DNA from: Oscillospiraceae bacterium
Lineage (GTDB): Bacteria; Bacillota_A; Clostridia; Oscillospirales; Oscillospiraceae
Direction of reading: 5' to 3'
Assembly: GCA_017415945.1 (NCBI GenBank)
Contig: JAFQDR010000081.1
Coordinates: 1-12,661, forward strand
Length of the DNA: 12,661 bases
Within the stretch, counting starts at the first letter, position 1, and every line of letters starts with the position of its first letter. The notes beneath the pieces were generated by a model that was not told where the DNA came from, did no database searches, and saw only the letters and a list, made by a program, of their open reading frames with translations. Of the stretch, positions 1 to 7,500 are shown piece after piece. The position numbers were made by a program, and so were the translations under genes.

Positions 1-73
1 GGTCTTCGGGAACAAGCGTATCTACATCGATAACATATGCGTCGTTACGACCGTTCTTTCTCCATCGTTCCAT
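1..73 (-). CDS. Transposase, N-terminal fragment (cut by window edge)
   Basis: Reading from the ATG at 73-71 gives 24 residues beginning MERWRKNG and ending in DVDTLVPED before the window ends. A short basic start followed by an 'xLVPEDHL'-type motif is what I know from the N terminus of IS1182-like DDE transposases, where it precedes the DUF772-type region. Only the N terminus is visible, so no catalytic residues can be checked. A purine-rich ribosome binding site (AGGGGG) lies about 8 bases upstream, and a promoter with a consensus TATAAT is a further few bases up. The gene could be intact or broken beyond the edge. An unrelated small protein remains possible. Confidence 0.5.
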   Translation of the reverse strand, partial: MERWRKNGRNDAYVIDVDTLVPED

Positions 74-79
74 AAGAAC

Positions 80-116
80 ACCCCCTGTTTCTTCTATTAT
101 ACCAGAAACAGAGGGT
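80..116. repeat. Inverted repeat enclosing the IS promoter -10 box
   Basis: Arms at 80-92 and 104-116 are complementary at 12 of 13 positions (the odd pair would be G-U in RNA), with an 11-base loop holding the TATAAT. The arm nearer the gene contains the AGGGGG ribosome binding site. RNA that enters from upstream of the element would contain both arms and could hide the site. RNA started at the element's own promoter would lack the first arm. Confidence 0.7.
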
Positions 117-124
117 GTGGTCTA
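96..124 (-). promoter_or_regulatory. Promoter of the transposase gene
   Basis: On the minus strand there is TAGACC (119-124; 4 of 6 to the -35 consensus), a 17-bp spacer, and TATAAT (96-101) preceded by TGG, an extended -10. The predicted start of transcription, near 88-90, lies only about 15 bases from the ATG. The leader is therefore very short and consists mainly of the ribosome binding site. Confidence 0.65.
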
Positions 125-142
125 TTTTTTTGACAGGCTGTA

Positions 143-177
143 AAAATCCCACCACCCCATAAGGGTGGTGGGATTTT
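143..177 (-). terminator. Rho-independent terminator of the pilus operon
   Basis: A perfect 15-bp stem (143-157 pairing with 163-177) has a 5-base loop. Its core is CCCACCACCC/GGGTGGTGGG flanked by A and T runs. It begins 13 bases past the stop of the last sortase gene and is followed on the minus strand by a T run. Because A and T runs flank both sides it may also work in the other direction. It also separates the pilus operon from the transposase gene downstream on the same strand. Confidence 0.88.
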
Positions 178-189
178 CTATTGGCGGTA

Positions 190-792
190 TTATTCAGCTG
201 CAAGGCATCGGACGGTCAAACGGGTTCGTCCGCCGATGGTGCAGGTGTATAAGCTGAGAGGATATTCCCCGCTGCACAGGTACTCCAGCTGGTCGGGCTG
301 CAGAATTTCGATCTCCCCTACCTCATAGGCAAAGTGGTTGCCGTCCATGTCGATGAACTCGATGCTGTCCCCGTAATGGAGCTTCTTCAGATTGCCGAAG
401 TGGGTGGAATAGTTATGGGCACCGATGACCATATCCTCCAGATATGCCGTGCCGCTGAGACGGCAGGGTGCCACCTGCAGGAGGGAGCCCGTAGTTTTGG
501 TAATGATGGGCAGCTCCAGCCCCAAGGAGGGGATGTGCAGATACCCGATATACTTCACCCCGTTCACGTCCGTTTCGGGCATGGACACGTTGGGGTCGAT
601 TTGATACAGGGGCACAGGCTGCGGCGCATAGGTCTTGGCCACGGTCTCGGTAATGCTGACCATGGTCTCCTTGGCCACCGCCCCCGCGCTGCGCTCGGTA
701 ACCAGATTATACGCCGTCAAGCTCAAGGCGGACACGATGCACAGCAGCCCCGATAAGATCATGGTTACGGACAGCCGCTTACGCATCCTCAT
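190..792 (-). CDS. Small sortase, probably anchors the basal pilin to the wall
   Basis: This is a sortase-family transpeptidase of 200 residues, the last gene of the pilus operon. It has an N-terminal membrane anchor (about residues 8-28), then the sortase barrel. The expected catalytic triad is present: His126 in GAHNYSTHFG, Cys184 in LYTCTIGGRTR and Arg191 in RLTVR. The His motif (AHNYxxHFG) and the TCTxGGxxR motif differ from the GHR/TCTPYG pair of the class C sortase in the same operon, so the two enzymes are not duplicates. I do not assign a letter class with confidence. The gene overlaps the basal pilin gene by 14 bp, so the two are probably translationally coupled. The start is ambiguous: ATG at 792 has GGAG 8 bases upstream, while ATG at 786 has AAGGA at a similar distance. 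The likely role, attaching the neighbouring IPQTG protein to peptidoglycan, is inferred from position. Confidence 0.88.
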   Translation of the reverse strand: MRMRKRLSVTMILSGLLCIVSALSLTAYNLVTERSAGAVAKETMVSITETVAKTYAPQPVPLYQIDPNVSMPETDVNGVKYIGYLHIPSLGLELPIITKTTGSLLQVAPCRLSGTAYLEDMVIGAHNYSTHFGNLKKLHYGDSIEFIDMDGNHFAYEVGEIEILQPDQLEYLCSGEYPLSLYTCTIGGRTRLTVRCLAAE

Positions 793-1738
793 CTTCCTTT
801 CTCCAGATAAATCCCATAGCCAGCAGACCGATGCCGACCAGCATCAGCACAGGCACAGGCCACCACAGCTGCCCCGTCTGGGGGATCTTGGGGGGAGGCG
901 TGGGAGAGGGAGGCGGTGTGGGAGGGGGCTCCTTCGCCGTATTGGTGACAATAAAGGCTGTTCCCTGCAGGTTGATGGAAACGGTATAGTCCGTGGGGAC
1001 CTCTTCCGCTACGGACCAGCTGTAAGCCCGATCCAAGCCGCTCCACTCATGGCGCCAGCTGGTTTCCTCGCTGAGGACCACGGTGTCAAACTTCTCACCG
1101 TTGCGCAGCAGATGCACGGTGACGGATACGGGCCGCTCAATGGTGCTGTTGTGCTTGTCGTCCCATACCTTGACCACGGTGATATGCAGGGGCTCGGGTC
1201 CCTTGGGCTCAAACTCCGCCTTGGGCGTGATGGTCAGGTCATAGGTCCAGTCCCCTGCGGTGTTCTCCGCAAAGGGCAGGATAACGAGTTGGTTTTCCAC
1301 CACGTAGATGCCCTCCTCGGTCTGAAGGGGATCACCCATGAGCAGATACAGACCCGCATTCAGCTTTTCCAGCTTGGCCTTGCCTTGGGCATCGGTGGTG
1401 ATAGCGGCCATAGGCTTGTGGCCGTCCAGCCCCACATAGCCCGCCAAGGTGTCCGCGGCCTTTTGGAACTGCACATCGTCCAGACCATCCACCTTAACGG
1501 GATAGTCCTTATACGCACCGCTGAGGCGCAGAACATACTTGCCGTCCTCGTAGGCAATGTCACCTACACGGTAGACCTTAAACGCCGCACCCACAACGGA
1601 GGCATCGTCATAGGAAAACTCGATGGACAGGGAACACTTGGCCGCCAAATCGGGACGTTCGGCAGCAAATGCAATTGTAGAAAATACTAAGGCGCACACG
1701 ATCACGAGGATCGTCATGCGGAGCACACGATATCTCAT
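779..1738 (-). CDS. Basal (anchor) pilin, Cna-B domain protein with IPQTG sorting signal
   Basis: This is a secreted wall-anchored protein of 319 residues. It has a signal peptide at about 1-26, a pilin-like N-terminal beta domain (about 33-175), a Cna-B domain (about 184-268), a proline-rich tail (271-284), the sorting motif IPQTG (285-289), a hydrophobic segment and a charged tail (RKEDEDA). The Cna-B domain keeps the Lys in VVKVWDD (Lys190) and the Glu in WSVAEEVP (245/246) expected for an internal isopeptide bond. Proline-rich tails before the sorting signal are typical of basal pilins such as streptococcal FctB, which thread the cell wall. I place the start at 1738, not at the longer in-frame ATG at 1759, because AGGAGG lies 6 bases upstream of 1738 and the longer start would overlap the previous gene's stop. 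It sits between the two sortase genes. Confidence 0.87.
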   Translation of the reverse strand: MRYRVLRMTILVIVCALVFSTIAFAAERPDLAAKCSLSIEFSYDDASVVGAAFKVYRVGDIAYEDGKYVLRLSGAYKDYPVKVDGLDDVQFQKAADTLAGYVGLDGHKPMAAITTDAQGKAKLEKLNAGLYLLMGDPLQTEEGIYVVENQLVILPFAENTAGDWTYDLTITPKAEFEPKGPEPLHITVVKVWDDKHNSTIERPVSVTVHLLRNGEKFDTVVLSEETSWRHEWSGLDRAYSWSVAEEVPTDYTVSINLQGTAFIVTNTAKEPPPTPPPSPTPPPKIPQTGQLWWPVPVLMLVGIGLLAMGFIWRKEDEDA

Positions 1739-1744
1739 GCCGTG

Positions 1745-1750
1745 CCTCCT
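1745..1750 (-). promoter_or_regulatory. Ribosome binding site fixing the basal pilin start
   Basis: AGGAGG on the minus strand lies 6 bases before the ATG at 1738. It lies inside the extra codons of the longer reading frame, so it argues for the shorter protein, which then begins with a normal signal peptide (MRYRVLRMTILVIV). Confidence 0.85.
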
Positions 1751-1758
1751 TTCTTCCA

Positions 1759-2601
1759 TTATTTTTTCCGTTTGCGGGAACGGGTCAAAATGCCGTCCAC
1801 AACAAAGATCCCCGCAACACCCAGCAGCACGCAGGGTCCCAGCAGGGCACCCGCCACCACCATGGGGTCAACATACAGGGCATCGGCAGCCACACGGCGT
1901 TCCACCACCTCAACCGCATTGTCCACACGGACACCGCGCACCAAAAGGCGGTGAGAGTTAATGCCATAGGGGGTACAGGTAACAAGAGTCACAAGATCCT
2001 GTCCCTCCACGATCACCAAATCATCAATCACTTCCGGTTCCACAACCTTGATTTGGTCGACCTCATAGGTCAAGGTTTCGTCCAGTATTTTGAACTCCAT
2101 CCGATCCCCGACCACCAAATCGTCTAAATCCGTAAACAGCTTGGCAGAGGGCAGACCGCGGTGTCCCGAAAACACCGCATGGGAGCTCTCTCCCCCCACC
2201 GGCAGACTGGTCCAGTCCAAGTGTCCAACAGCAACCTGAAGCACTGCATCATCTGTACCATGATAAATCGGGAGATGTACATCGATCTTAGGAATGATGA
2301 TATACCCCATGGCTCCGGTATTATTGACATCAAGATTGCTTTGATACCGCTCTCTCATAGAATCGCTGAGAGAAAAGATATTGCTTCTTTTACGCAGATC
2401 GTCATTATACTGCACCGCTGAATCCCAAATCTGCTTGTATTCATCGTTGTCAATTTGAGACACGACCTCATCGTAAGACACCATTGCCTGTGTGGAGTGA
2501 AAGGAATTCCACCATTCCGCAACGGTGGGATACAGCAGCAAGGACAAGCCTGCAACCAATATTAAAATCAGCAGAAAGGTCGTTTTATCGATCTTCTTCA
2601 T
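1759..2601 (-). CDS. Class C sortase, pilin polymerase
   Basis: This is a membrane-bound transpeptidase that joins pilin subunits through isopeptide bonds. Its 280 residues are laid out as in class C sortases: N-terminal membrane segment (about 8-27), extracellular barrel, and a second C-terminal membrane segment (about 252-273) ending in RSRKRKK. Catalytic residues are His147 in SGHRG, Cys209 in TLVTCTPYG and Arg218 in SHRLLVRG; the Cys-to-Arg distance of nine matches known enzymes. The conserved pieces IPKIDVHLPIYHGT and LPVGGESSHAVFSGHRG are also present. I do not see the DP(W/F/Y) lid motif that plugs the active site in streptococcal class C sortases; the corresponding stretch reads NIFSLSD. 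AAGGAG lies 8 bases before the ATG. A hairpin separates the gene from the major pilin upstream, its presumed substrate. Confidence 0.95.
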   Translation of the reverse strand: MKKIDKTTFLLILILVAGLSLLLYPTVAEWWNSFHSTQAMVSYDEVVSQIDNDEYKQIWDSAVQYNDDLRKRSNIFSLSDSMRERYQSNLDVNNTGAMGYIIIPKIDVHLPIYHGTDDAVLQVAVGHLDWTSLPVGGESSHAVFSGHRGLPSAKLFTDLDDLVVGDRMEFKILDETLTYEVDQIKVVEPEVIDDLVIVEGQDLVTLVTCTPYGINSHRLLVRGVRVDNAVEVVERRVAADALYVDPMVVAGALLGPCVLLGVAGIFVVDGILTRSRKRKK

Positions 2602-2682
2602 GCAGGGTTCTCCTTACTGTTGTATTTCAAACGGATGTTCTTCTACCAAACACACCCCCGTAGGGCGGCTGTGGTAACTTCC

Positions 2683-2710
2683 AAAGGGGGAGGGGATTGC
2701 CTCCCCCTTT
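2683..2710 (-). terminator. Intra-operon hairpin, possible partial terminator or RNA processing site
   Basis: A perfect 11-bp GC-rich stem (AAAGGGGGAGG with CCTCCCCCTTT) closes a 6-base loop. It lies 42 bases after the major pilin stop and 82 bases before the class C sortase start. On the minus strand only three T residues follow, so full termination is unlikely. It could reduce read-through or protect the 3' end of pilin mRNA, giving much pilin and little sortase. Confidence 0.55.
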
Positions 2711-2751
2711 GTGATTTTTATGTAATTAGGAAATAAAACCTTATGCGGGAA

Positions 2752-4503
2752 TTATTCTTCAACCTTACGCTTCTTGCTGATCAGCAGAATCACTGCTGCA
2801 GCAACCATGATGCCGCCTGCAATGTAGAACATGGTGGTACCCATGCCGCCGGTGGTAGGCAGTTCGGTACCGGTCTTGTTTTCTACCTTAGCAGTGATCA
2901 GACCTGCCTTTGCAGTCTCACCGGTAGAGGTATTGCTCTGTGCATTTACCTGATAGGTGATGGAGGTCACTTCATGGGTTGTGCTGTCTACGGTGTAGTC
3001 AGTGATCTGGATCTTTACATTGTTTTTCAGCAGGTTAAAGTCAGTGGGTGCCTTGGTTTCCTGCAAGAAGTAGCCTACGCTCTTCTGCAGGCCTGCAAAG
3101 TACATCTTACCGTTAGCATCACTGGTGATCTTGGAGGCCAGATTGATATCGGTAACCCAATTTACAATCTTGTTGTAGCCGCCAACCTTTTCCACAACTG
3201 CATAATAAGGAGTGGTGCCGTGTTCGTGGTACAGAACGAATTCTGCGCCGGGCAGCTTGTGTTCAACGCCGCCTACCTTGTAGAACTTGGTTACTTCCAG
3301 CTGGAAGGTGTAAACGCGGGGATCGGTGGGAGGGGTCTTGCCCTTGTCGTCTTTGTCATCGGGGTTGTTGGAGTAAATCAGTTCAACCAAGTTTTCGTTG
3401 CCGGCATTGCCAATGATCGCTTCTTTATTCAGCTTTGCGGAGTATCTGACGTGAACGGTGTCGCCGCCCTGCAGAGTTCTGCCTGCATCCTTCATGGCCT
3501 TCATCAGGTCATCCCAGGACATGCTGATGGTTACGCCTGCAAGACCGCTGCCGTCGGTGGGCAGATCGGCCTCCTTGGGATAATAATTATTGGGAGCCAG
3601 CTTTGCAGCTTCAGCAAATTTGGTCTGCTTACCGGTGGTGTCCAGCAGCCAAATGTACTCGCCATTACTCTTCTGGATCCAAACCTGTTCCCAGTTCAGG
3701 AAGCTCAGACCTGCGGAAAGGGTATCCTTAAATTCATAGTAGTACCAGTCATAGTCTTCAATATCAGCGGGAATGGTACCGGTCCATTCGTAGTAGTGGA
3801 CCTTGTTGAGCTGATTGGAGGTCTGTTCGCTGTAGCCGCTTTCCAGAGTATTGGAAACTTCCTTCTTTACATCGGGGTAGTCGCCCTTAACAGCGATGCC
3901 GGTGGAAGTGGTCAGAGCCAGCAGATATCTGGTGTAGAAGTCATGCTCCAGGTCAACGCTGTCGGGTCTGTCGGTAATCAGGTAGTAGCCTGCGGGCAGT
4001 TCAAAGGTGTATTCCAAGCTGCTGGGATTCTTTTCAGCAGTATCAGATACCTTGGTTTCATCCAGGAACAGGAAGGGGTTTGTTGCCTTGGCGGCAGGGT
4101 CGGGATTGATGGCACCCAGAACTGCAGCGAAGGCCTGTGCCTTTGCGCCGTCGTTTTCGTATTCCTTGATCTTGTCAGCAACCGCTTCTGCAGTGAAGGT
4201 GTTGGCTGCGGGGTCAACAAGATCATATACCAAGCCCGCAAAGTCAGGACCGATTTCAGCGTTAGCCTGCAGTGCTGCCAGCAGTGCTGCCAGCTGGGTC
4301 TGATCAATGCCGATGCCCCAATGTACGTCAGTCAGAATGGTACTGGTGCCGTCCAGCTCACCGGAGAAAATCTGGTAAGCATCGTACAAATGGCCGTCTT
4401 TTTCGCCGGTAATGGTCAGATTCAAAGCGGAAACGGAGGTTGCCATGCAAACAAGCATAACCAATGCAAGAGCCAGAGAGAAAATACGCTTTGTCATTTT
4501 CAT
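2752..4503 (-). CDS. Major (backbone) pilin subunit with LPTTG
   Basis: This is the fibre subunit of a sortase-assembled pilus, 583 residues. It has a signal peptide (1-26, ending in ATSVSA), an N-terminal domain with ELPAGYYLITD (168-178), and a pilin motif YPDVKK (209-214) whose lysine would receive the intermolecular bond. A fimbrial D2-type isopeptide domain follows (about 215-395), then a Cna-B/SpaA-type domain (about 397-542), LPTTG (548-552), a hydrophobic segment and KKRKVEE. Glu482 in FLQETKAP is the E-box residue that in this family catalyses isopeptide formation. The start is set at 4503: the next 14 residues are a clear signal peptide with AAAGGA about 8 bases upstream, while the extra 18 codons of the longer frame are a charged stretch lying over the leader and ribosome binding site. 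It follows the tip adhesin gene by 78 bp. Confidence 0.93.
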   Translation of the reverse strand: MKMTKRIFSLALALVMLVCMATSVSALNLTITGEKDGHLYDAYQIFSGELDGTSTILTDVHWGIGIDQTQLAALLAALQANAEIGPDFAGLVYDLVDPAANTFTAEAVADKIKEYENDGAKAQAFAAVLGAINPDPAAKATNPFLFLDETKVSDTAEKNPSSLEYTFELPAGYYLITDRPDSVDLEHDFYTRYLLALTTSTGIAVKGDYPDVKKEVSNTLESGYSEQTSNQLNKVHYYEWTGTIPADIEDYDWYYYEFKDTLSAGLSFLNWEQVWIQKSNGEYIWLLDTTGKQTKFAEAAKLAPNNYYPKEADLPTDGSGLAGVTISMSWDDLMKAMKDAGRTLQGGDTVHVRYSAKLNKEAIIGNAGNENLVELIYSNNPDDKDDKGKTPPTDPRVYTFQLEVTKFYKVGGVEHKLPGAEFVLYHEHGTTPYYAVVEKVGGYNKIVNWVTDINLASKITSDANGKMYFAGLQKSVGYFLQETKAPTDFNLLKNNVKIQITDYTVDSTTHEVTSITYQVNAQSNTSTGETAKAGLITAKVENKTGTELPTTGGMGTTMFYIAGGIMVAAAVILLISKKRKVEE

Positions 4504-4540
4504 AGTTCTTTTCCTTTCTTTTTCTTTTTTGTTTTGTTCG
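4504..4540 (-). promoter_or_regulatory. Purine-rich leader and ribosome binding site of the major pilin
   Basis: On the minus strand the last 37 bases before the pilin ATG are almost only A and G (A runs with AAAGGA near the start). Such an unstructured leader would favour strong translation, fitting the most abundant product of the operon. This is inference from composition; no promoter is seen here. Confidence 0.4.
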
Positions 4541-4581
4541 GATATACCTCGGCGCAAGGGAGATTTGCCGGGGCAGGAGGC

Positions 4582-7500
4582 CTATTTACTCGCCTCCTTT
4601 CCGTTCTTGCGCCTCAATGCATATCCGTAAATCAGCGCCGCCGCACAAAGCAGCAGTCCGCCGAATTGATACAAGTAGGTGCCGGGGCCACCGGTTTCGG
4701 GCAATTTTACGCCGGCAGAGTTCGTAAACTCCACTGCCTCGTATACGCCATTTACAGGGGAAACATAGGAGGTGTAGCGATCGGTTTCCGCTGCCTTGCC
4801 GATAACATTTTCGCCCGCTGTATCATTGCCCATAACAAAGGTTACGGATTTTTCGGTATCGCTGAACACAAGACTGTTTTCGCAGTTGGTAGCGTTCAGA
4901 ACCTTGATGCTCTTTAGCTTGTATTCACTATCCGCATCTTCGATTTCCGTAATCAAGTAGGTGCCGCGGTACAGACCGTAGAATCCCACAGTAACAGGCC
5001 CTGTGCGTCCCGGGGGAATGGTGATTTCCACCTGTTCATCCAGGTCGTGGTTCCCGTTTTCTACTCTGTGCAGATTGAAAACAAAGGTCTTGGGTTCGGT
5101 AGTTTTTTCCCGTATGATCTTGGATATCTCAATGCTGCCGCCGATGACGTGGACCTCATGGATATTGTCCTTATCCACTTTGCCCAAGCCTGTGGGGAGG
5201 GTCGCCCCTGTGCCTACCTCGGTACCGGGAGAGCCGCTGCCGTTGTGCACATTCTTCTCGGGACGCTTCTGCACACCATCCACTGTCTCGCCCAGCTTAT
5301 AGGCCGTATAGGTCACGTTCAGGGTATAGGTCTCAACGGGGCTGCCACAGGCTACATCCTTGGTGTGCCCTTCAATGGGGTGGGGGCAGTCCGCCGTGGG
5401 ACTGTGCCCTTCGTTGGAGGGACAGGGAACCGTTGCGGTGTGAGCCTTATAGTCCGCGGTGCCGCCGACCTTGTTCAGAGAGAAGGTGAAGTAGCCCACG
5501 GGCCCGTGGGAGGAGGGATCGTCATAGGTGTATTCGATGGTGACTGTGCCGCCATCCGTAAGCGTCTTCCACTCCTCGGCGGTCAGCTCACGGCCCATCG
5601 CATACTTCAGATAGAAGCTGCCTTCCGTCAGACCGTTGCTGCCAATGACATTGGTTTTGTTGAGCACATTGCCGCCGCCCGCCACAAGCTTCGTGAAATA
5701 GGTGTTGTTCCAGAAATACTTGAGGCTGTCAATGGGTGCGTTGCCCTCGCCGTTGATCAAGTCGCCCAGATAGACGGTGACCTCGCTGTGCATCTCGTTC
5801 ATGTCAAGCAGTCGAACGTTGACCGTGGGAGTTTCAAAGGACTTTTTGCCCAGCACAATGGGCTTGCCCTTTTCATCAAACGTTTGATACCCTTCGATGT
5901 ATGCGGTTTTATTGGTATCGATAGCGTTGCCGCCGATAAAATCTTCTTTTGCCTTCACATAGAAGGTGCCGTCCCAGCCGGGGAAGTCGTAGTATTGACG
6001 GTTGTCTCCGTTGACACTGTTGCCCCAAGCAACGGACCACTCTCCGTTGACCTTGGTGATTTGGCCGTAGTAGAGCTTATCCCACCAGCTTGTGGGAGGA
6101 TTGGTCTGATACTGCCCTTGAGGCGAGATCCAGTCCCCTTCGTTCAGCAGGATCCAATCATAGGTGCCGTCGGAGGCAAAGACCTCTCGGCCTATGGATG
6201 CCCCCTGCCCCGCAAGAACCCAAGCAATGCGCTGGCGATCCATTGCGGAGGGGTCGGAGATTTGGGTATTCTTCCATGTAATATAGAAGGTGCCGTCATC
6301 CTTCCGCAGCAGCTGCCCCGCCGCGTCCTCTGCATCGGCGGCAACATACTTGCCCTCAAGGTTGATCCAGTCTCCCGCCTTCAGCAGCAGCCAGTCACGG
6401 GTGGTATCGATTTCGGGGGTAGTACCATCGGGATTTTTGATGTTGGATTTCAGAACCGTACGTCCCGTAGCTGCGCCCTGTCCCTTGGGTACCCACGCAA
6501 TGGGGTAGAAGGAATCGGAGATCTCGTCCACGATATCGCCGTAAAGGTAGATCTCCTCCTTGGCTCGGAAGTTGTCAAACAGCAGCTCCTGCATTTCCTT
6601 GACCAGCATTTCCGCGTCATCCAGTGCACAGAAGTGGCCCGCAGAAGCGATCTGGTTCAAAACGTCATGGCCGCCCTGTACGTCTCCCATGCCAAGACCT
6701 ACGGTCATCAGGCTGGACTTTGTCTTTACCTGATTTGCCCAGCCCTTGATCTGACCGTAGATCTCTCCGTTTTCCGCTGTGGTGGCTGCGCTGTTGGCAT
6801 TACCCAGAGGGGGGGCGTCGTCGCCGCTTCGAACGGGGGCACCGTCGGTGATGAGGATGGTATGTGTGTATTCCGGACCGCGGTTAAAGCCTTCGGAGGA
6901 ATCGTTCAAGTGGTTTTGGAAGGCGGTTTTCAGACCGATATCCTGTCGGGTACCGCCGCCGGTGCTGATCTTGTTGACCAGCCCTACCAGATAGTCGGTA
7001 TTCGTGGGAGTCAGATTATGGGGGCCTACGTCCATCTTCAATCCCTTTGTAAAGCCGATGAGGGTCACACGGTTTTGGTCATTGGCGTTTGCCAATTCGT
7101 AGATCATGTTGGTCAGGGCTTCTTCCAAGTAATGCAGACGGTTGTAGGGGTCGCTTGCGGTATAAAGGGTGAAGGTTTCCGCATAGCCATCGGCAGTTGA
7201 CTGGATATACTTGCCCAGACCGCTGTTGCCAAAAGAATGATTCATGCCGCCGCCGTTGGAGCGCACATCGTCAGGCTCCGCAGCTGCCTGAGCATCATAG
7301 CTGCGATTTTCGGGGAAAATAACCCGTTCAAACTTCTCCACGCCGTTTTCCATAATAACCTCTTTGTAGCCATCCGCATTGTCGTGCTTGGCCTTGGCGT
7401 AATAGGATGCGTCCTGATACATCCAAGTATTCAGTGCATCATCCCAGTAAATGGCCCATACGGTAGAGGTGCCATGGGGATCGGAGATAATATAGTAGGT

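Larger units (their letters stand above)
1..142 (-). mobile_element. Left-edge fragment of an insertion sequence (IS1182-like, tentative)
   Basis: The stretch holds the first 24 codons of a probable transposase on the minus strand, its promoter and its upstream end. The outer boundary is guessed near 131-142, where the sequence TTGACAGGCTG sits just before the unrelated 15-bp-stem terminator of the pilus operon. I cannot see the other end of the element, so neither terminal inverted repeats nor a target duplication can be confirmed. The family assignment rests only on the N-terminal protein motif. Confidence 0.35.

Noticed and set aside
635..1690. A 351-codon plus-strand open frame opposite the basal pilin
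   Set aside because: No ribosome binding site and no domain; the minus-strand protein has a signal peptide, Cna-B domain and sorting signal.
1739..1759. Longer start (ATG at 1759) for the basal pilin
   Set aside because: It touches the preceding stop codon, has no site of its own, and would place AGGAGG inside the coding region; ATG at 1738 fits better.
4504..4557. Longer start for the major pilin
   Set aside because: The extra 18 residues are charged and lie over the ribosome binding site; the signal peptide begins at 4503.
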